Assembly (NCBI RefSeq): GCF_011064615.1
Contig: NZ_JAALJH010000046.1
Coordinates: 1 to 64,000 of the forward strand
Reading direction: 5' to 3'
Origin: Aquisphaera insulae
Lineage (GTDB): Bacteria; Planctomycetota; Planctomycetia; Isosphaerales; Isosphaeraceae
Length of the DNA: 64,000 nucleotides
Part shown: positions 62,601-64,000 of the stretch, in pieces
Position numbering within the stretch: position 1 is the stretch's first letter
Layout of the letters: every line of letters starts with the position of its first letter
Notes under the pieces: generated by a model
Databases searched by the model: none
The model's input: the letters and a program-made list of their open reading frames with translations, nothing else
Told to the model about the DNA's origin: nothing
Program-made: the position numbers and the translations under genes

Positions 62601-64000
62601 ATGACCTACGACGGCTTCGGCAACGTTCTGACCGCGACCGACCCCCTCGGCAACACGACCACCACCGCCTACGACACCCGCGGCAACCTGCTGGAGATGC
62701 GTGATGCGGCCGGCAAGGTGACCCGGTTCACGTACGACGCGTCGGGCAATCCGCTCTCGATGGCGGATTCGCTCGGGACGCTCTACCAGTTCACGTACGA
62801 CGCCTCCGGCAACGTGGTGAGCCAGACGGACGCCCTCGGCAACGTCACGATCAGTACCTATGACGCCAACAGCCGGCTGCTCACGACGACCCAGAAGCTG
62901 ACAACGTCCGCGGGCGTCCGGACGCTGATCACGAAGACCGAGTACGACGATGAGGGCCGGGTCGTCAAGGTGATCGACGCGGCAGGTGGCATCACCAGCA
63001 CGACTTATAACGCCGCAGGCCAGAGGATCGCGACGGTCGACGCCCTGGGCCGAAAGACCGAGTATCACTACGACGACCGCGGCGAGCTCGTCAGGACGAT
63101 CCTCCCCGACGGGACCAGCACGACCACCGAGTACGACGCCGCCGGCCATCAGGTCGCCACGATCGATGCGGCCGGGCGTCGCACCGAAATGCACTACGAC
63201 GCCCTGGGTCGGCTGGTTGAGACCGTCTACGCCGACGCCACGCCCGGTAACGCTGGAGACAACCCGCGGACGAAGACCGAGTATGACGACGCCGGCCGCG
63301 TCACGGCCACCCTGGATGAGCTGAGGCATCGCACCCAGTACGAATACGACTCCGAGGGCCGTCAGGTCCTCGTCCGCGACGCCCTGGGCCACGAGACGAC
63401 GACCGAGTACGACGCCGCCGGCCGCGCCACCAGCATGACCGACGCCCTGGGCCACACGACCCGGTCGACCTTCGACGCCGCCGGCCGGCTCGTAGGGGTC
63501 ACCTACGCCGACGGCACGACCACCTCGAGCGCGTTCGATGCCCGAGGCCGCCTGGTCGGGCGGACCGATCAGCTCGGCCGGACGACGCGCTACGAGTACG
63601 ACGCGGCCGATCGGCTGGTCGCCGTCGTCGATGCCCTGGGCCAGCGGACGACGTATGCCTACGACGAGCTCGGTGACCTCGTCGAGCAGACGGACGCGAA
63701 TGGGCATGCGACGAAGTACGAGTACGACGGCCTCGGTCGACGCACGGCGACGGTCCTGCCCCTCGCCCAGCGGTCGACGACGGAATATGACGCGGTCGGC
63801 GCCGTCGCGAGCACGACCGACTTCAACGGCAAGACGACCACCTACGACTACGACCTGCTCGGCCGCCTGACGGCGAAGCATCTCCCGGGCGGCAGCGCTG
63901 TCACCATCACCTACACGCCCACCGGCCAGCGGAAGACCGCGACCGACGCCCGGGGGACCACGAGCTACGCCTACGACGAGCGCGACCGGCTCACGTCCCG
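53682..64000 (+). CDS. Giant secreted RHS/YD-repeat protein (partial, runs off the window)
   Basis: At least 3,439 codons in one frame without a stop. Residues 22-32 carry the MERLEDRTMLD motif of planctomycete exported proteins. In order: beta region; dockerin-like pair of calcium loops (144-199, GDADGNHAIDLADG and DANLDGKISSFDYTQW); Ig-like domains (about 304-497); ten He_PIG/cadherin-like repeats (about 773-2417); within these a beta-propeller-like segment (877-1104), a laminin-B-like domain (1206-1390) and a split SdrD_B domain (about 1467-1763). From about 2590 the RHS core begins (VPVSGIPITVGRTYDS; DDFGYGWRLE) followed by more than 25 YD repeats (YDAAGRLVxVTD type). RHS proteins build a shell around a variable C-terminal effector, often a toxin; that end lies beyond the window. 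The ATG at 53682 is the first in frame. Confidence 0.88.
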   Translation, partial: MRHHLHDVRRPRRRPSGLRLGMERLEDRTMLDASNVFARFRAVVPATGQAASIPVTLSPADFTMPGSRVVVGFRVESAAGGLDPAAVTVRTASGAVVSPTYVNADLGGKAQSLALFSLGFASYQLAVSGEHGTSGEFRLDAFLAGDADGNHAIDLADGARIRALDGSIAGDGRYLVEADANLDGKISSFDYTQWRYNVGAATRIAPLSLSLGTPAGVVTLPSGSLATRNATGLLPGQTASGASLALESGSDGGFDDGSAVANPAGGFGIAYTLAAGDNTLQVRATDGFGQSQSASLGLLLDASAPVIQLSTPTAGLLTRTNPTFAGKVTDDLTGVASLTASLDGGPATSVTFDASGNFSFATPLPLDHTADGVHTVRLIATDRVGNASAALDRSFTLDTAPPVVTVTSPTSGATVDRDVTLQGVVTDVTAGVASLQVALDGGAYAAVPFDASGHFAVAAGLAVDGSADGPHTFHVKATDLAGNTSAVTDVPFTLKTAATGETLTERTDFEPAIRRSIVVPSSPSMLTVKLAGPTFDTSSTGRAKDAFEVALVDASGRSLVPTIAAGRDAFFNLTEGQVAAVGAWAKWSGDTITLDLSQVTPGTAATLILRLVNNDGDTTTTVRIAQVAVGPLVGSPVGPGGQPAAASSQSSASIDFAHLADVSASVRPAYGRTSFDEAAKVLYADLAAKNSGSYAVESPLIVAIAHLSDPTVRVRGADGTTPEGLPYFDLSTLVSGGLLAPGGTTAARTISFANPSGKAFTYDLVFLGHLNTPPAFTSTPGTEAVAGKPYAYRAAASDTEGDALAFSIVSGPAGLAIDAATGLVTWSPAANDVGTADVTIAVADGHGGTATQRFTLATIAPPPNRPPVFTSTPVVSANVDITTMEVMYGSSRDIQGASQLILVQGFNSSTPVVKAIGSMGVVVGDLAGTDDGVLYAATFDGVYAVDTKNGSLATLVAAQIRGNSLAWAQTNVLYSWSYDRATISSYDLKTHAIRTVASLSDSGADLAWDPTQNVLYAVSLSDRLYRIDPATGEVRTIGTLDLGGLAPSISFDRSGQLYTGGGAQGSPAFRLYRTDKANASSTLLADFSPSNLGLYGLGNAVVPGSSGISYAYQANAIDPDSDPLTYSLPEHPSGMIVNSATGLITWAPRAEQVGINEVVLNVSDGHGGTATQAFSIDVRPAVGNHPPAIVSTPPTEVVVSPSRVLASSDFDSDSEGWKSVTLKYPQAGSPPAVLGTYNPTFVATGGSPGGSIRIDDPDGSLSVGNTQYWSASSKFLGDMSAAYGGILSFSLAQSPTNDPFSQEDVILVGGGLTLVYDTSSNPATGWTGYSVGLFEGGWRRDSLSGPAATRSDMRTVLSSLSALYIRGEFQLGPDTEWFDSVALTAFQAQMVYDVAAVDPDGDALTYSLARHPLGMTIDPASGEISWVVAPSLQGAQAVTVRVDDGRGGFDEQSFAVDVASSAGRGEIRGTAFEDVNGNGRRDSSPVLTPAYSEDFESAAAGPEWSLRKVDITPGTAAHRADRFLGQFGNQTQTLTLSGLPGHDTVHVEFDLYIIRTWDGNGTLYPGPDVWDLRVVGGPTLLHTTFRLPYSGEVPAEVQSYPDPYPGGRYLGGTGAAENRTLGYSWGGTPNLDSVYHLSFDIPHTSGSIVLAFSASNLQDLSDESWGLDNVVVATSRIVSEPALPGWTVYLDQNANGRRDEGEQSTTTDADGNYALRGLLSGVYHVAMEPKPGWTQTSPTSGATPGQFDVEVGAGQIVTGIDFGNMRIVDPGPNRSPRFVTTAPASAAIGWRLRYDARATDPDRDPLTYDLVVRPDGMAVDPASGILVWTPTAEQIGTFDAILRVQDGRGGVDLQAIRITVPAPNTAPVITSSPRGPAAVGSLYRYAVKAIDPDQDPITFRLGMAPDGMTVDPITGILSWIPTEETSSPELVMVVAGDGRGGEAPQFFYLTVVAGLPNADPTITSSPPTSARLGGRYAYRVEADDPNGDTLTYELSVAPAGMTIGAETGLVAWEPLPGQFGPNDVTVRVRDGRGGLATQGFTVEVSTLGQNHAPAIVSTPILSGVAGAAYRYDAKADDSDGDTVVWSLDTAPQGLAIDASTGALRWTPGAAQIGSQAVVIRATDTQGASSTQSFTVVVRAVNSPPNVTSVPSTTAAEDRAYRYQVVAIDADGDPLSYALTTFPSGMTIDATTGLITWTPVASQLGAQAVAVRVEDGRGGVGTQAFIVEARPAGEDLPPIITSTPGYVASVGSPYRYAVTASDPENQPLTFSLLTFPTGMTIDAATGVISWTPTAGQMPSTTVVVAAEDPAGNVAGQRFTISVRAANRAPSIASTPVSSVTAGLTYRYDLRATDPDGDSLAYRLASAPAGMTIDTVGRITWKTTVANVGKVAAEVVVSDGRGGEVSQPFTLTVAADTEVPMVTLVASPNPTNLGADATLTVAFTDNVGVTGLRLMFDGQAVAVDSSGRATVKAARVGLVPAVATVTDAAGNVGTASVQVSVIDTTDADAPIASITSPGDDVVITSAVSVIGTASDSKLVEYTLELQPVDGGDAVVIARGTSSVTDGVLGTLDPARFGNDSYILRLVARDAGGHTATDERLVSFAGDLKLGNFTLSFVDMTVPVSGIPITVGRTYDSMSATSQDDFGYGWRLEVSNTDLRTSVGKTGDEADGFFRAFRDNTRVYVTLPGGKREGFTFAPAGRSLFVATLYTPKFQADPGVTDTLTVSNIGLARFDDGTYGDFYGSLPYNPADPAFGGIYTLTTKEGVVYTIDGFTGKLRTVADRNGNTLTFTDAGIVSSAGKGVAFERDPQGRITAVVDPMGQKVTYRYDAAGNLVAVTDRADATTQFTYRTDRPHYLASVIDPLGRTGIRSEYDDEGRLYQVIDAAGHVVKTLYDPTHSRQTVYDQLGSPTIYEYDDRGNIVTEIDALGGVTKHTYDANNDELTTEDPLHHVTTRTYDTRGNVLTETDALGHVTRMTYDGFGNVLTATDPLGNTTTTAYDTRGNLLEMRDAAGKVTRFTYDASGNPLSMADSLGTLYQFTYDASGNVVSQTDALGNVTISTYDANSRLLTTTQKLTTSAGVRTLITKTEYDDEGRVVKVIDAAGGITSTTYNAAGQRIATVDALGRKTEYHYDDRGELVRTILPDGTSTTTEYDAAGHQVATIDAAGRRTEMHYDALGRLVETVYADATPGNAGDNPRTKTEYDDAGRVTATLDELRHRTQYEYDSEGRQVLVRDALGHETTTEYDAAGRATSMTDALGHTTRSTFDAAGRLVGVTYADGTTTSSAFDARGRLVGRTDQLGRTTRYEYDAADRLVAVVDALGQRTTYAYDELGDLVEQTDANGHATKYEYDGLGRRTATVLPLAQRSTTEYDAVGAVASTTDFNGKTTTYDYDLLGRLTAKHLPGGSAVTITYTPTGQRKTATDARGTTSYAYDERDRLTS

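Noticed and set aside
59850..63881. Very long open frame antisense to the RHS gene
   Set aside because: It is the expected shadow of a GC-biased coding strand; its residues are Arg/Gly/Val-rich without any domain, while the plus strand reads clear YD repeats.

Overview
The window looks like chromosome from a high-GC planctomycete, most likely the Isosphaeraceae (Aquisphaera/Paludisphaera/Singulisphaera-type). The evidence is the DUF1501 and DUF1549/DUF1553 'planctomycete cytochrome' genes, a PEP-CTERM protein, secreted proteins with an N-terminal LERxEDRTxL motif, strong G/C third-position bias and many loosely packed single genes. No rRNA, tRNA, CRISPR array or replication origin was seen.

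Layout. 0-7.2 kb: an alpha-galactoside cluster (GH27 galactosidase, mutarotase-like protein, DUF5107-TPR protein) with a divergent AraC regulator. 8.1-11.9 kb: an RNA-stress pair, an RtcR-like CARF/sigma-54 activator divergent from a Ro60 (TROVE) protein, separated by a leader with strong hairpins. 12-18.6 kb: a secreted esterase, a DUF5946 protein, a two-gene unit for a Ser/Gly-rich membrane protein and a partner, a J-domain protein, and two broken toxin-antitoxin loci beside palindromic repeats. 18.7-20.9 kb: a Crp/Fnr regulator with an FNR-type box, divergent from hydroxylamine reductase (hcp). 21-22 kb: a REP-associated tyrosine transposase (RAYT) flanked by inverted arrays of 86-bp REP-like units. 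Relatives of the same palindrome occur at 2.7, 13.7, 18.0 and 37.6 kb. 22.3-30.7 kb: a membrane protein with two alpha/beta-hydrolase domains, a TetR / dehalogenase-like / flavoprotein group with two matching operators, DoxX, an AlkD-like protein, a secreted protein and two paralogous membrane proteins. 30.8-36.8 and 44.9-51.9 kb: two paralogous modules, each with a PPC-type secreted protein, a DUF1501 protein and a DUF1549/1553 cytochrome. 38-44 kb: glucose/sorbosone dehydrogenase, Tat-exported aldo/keto reductase, and a GH16 glucanase whose 3' half is duplicated so that the two copies bracket an intact antitoxin/PIN-toxin pair. 53.7-64 kb: the first 3,439 codons of a giant secreted RHS protein that runs off the window.

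The most distinctive signals are the RAYT/REP family and its spread into gene junctions and TA loci, the RtcR-like/Ro60 pair with no visible RNA ligase, the TA cassette held between 431-bp direct repeats, and the giant RHS protein in which whole domains are nested inside other domains.
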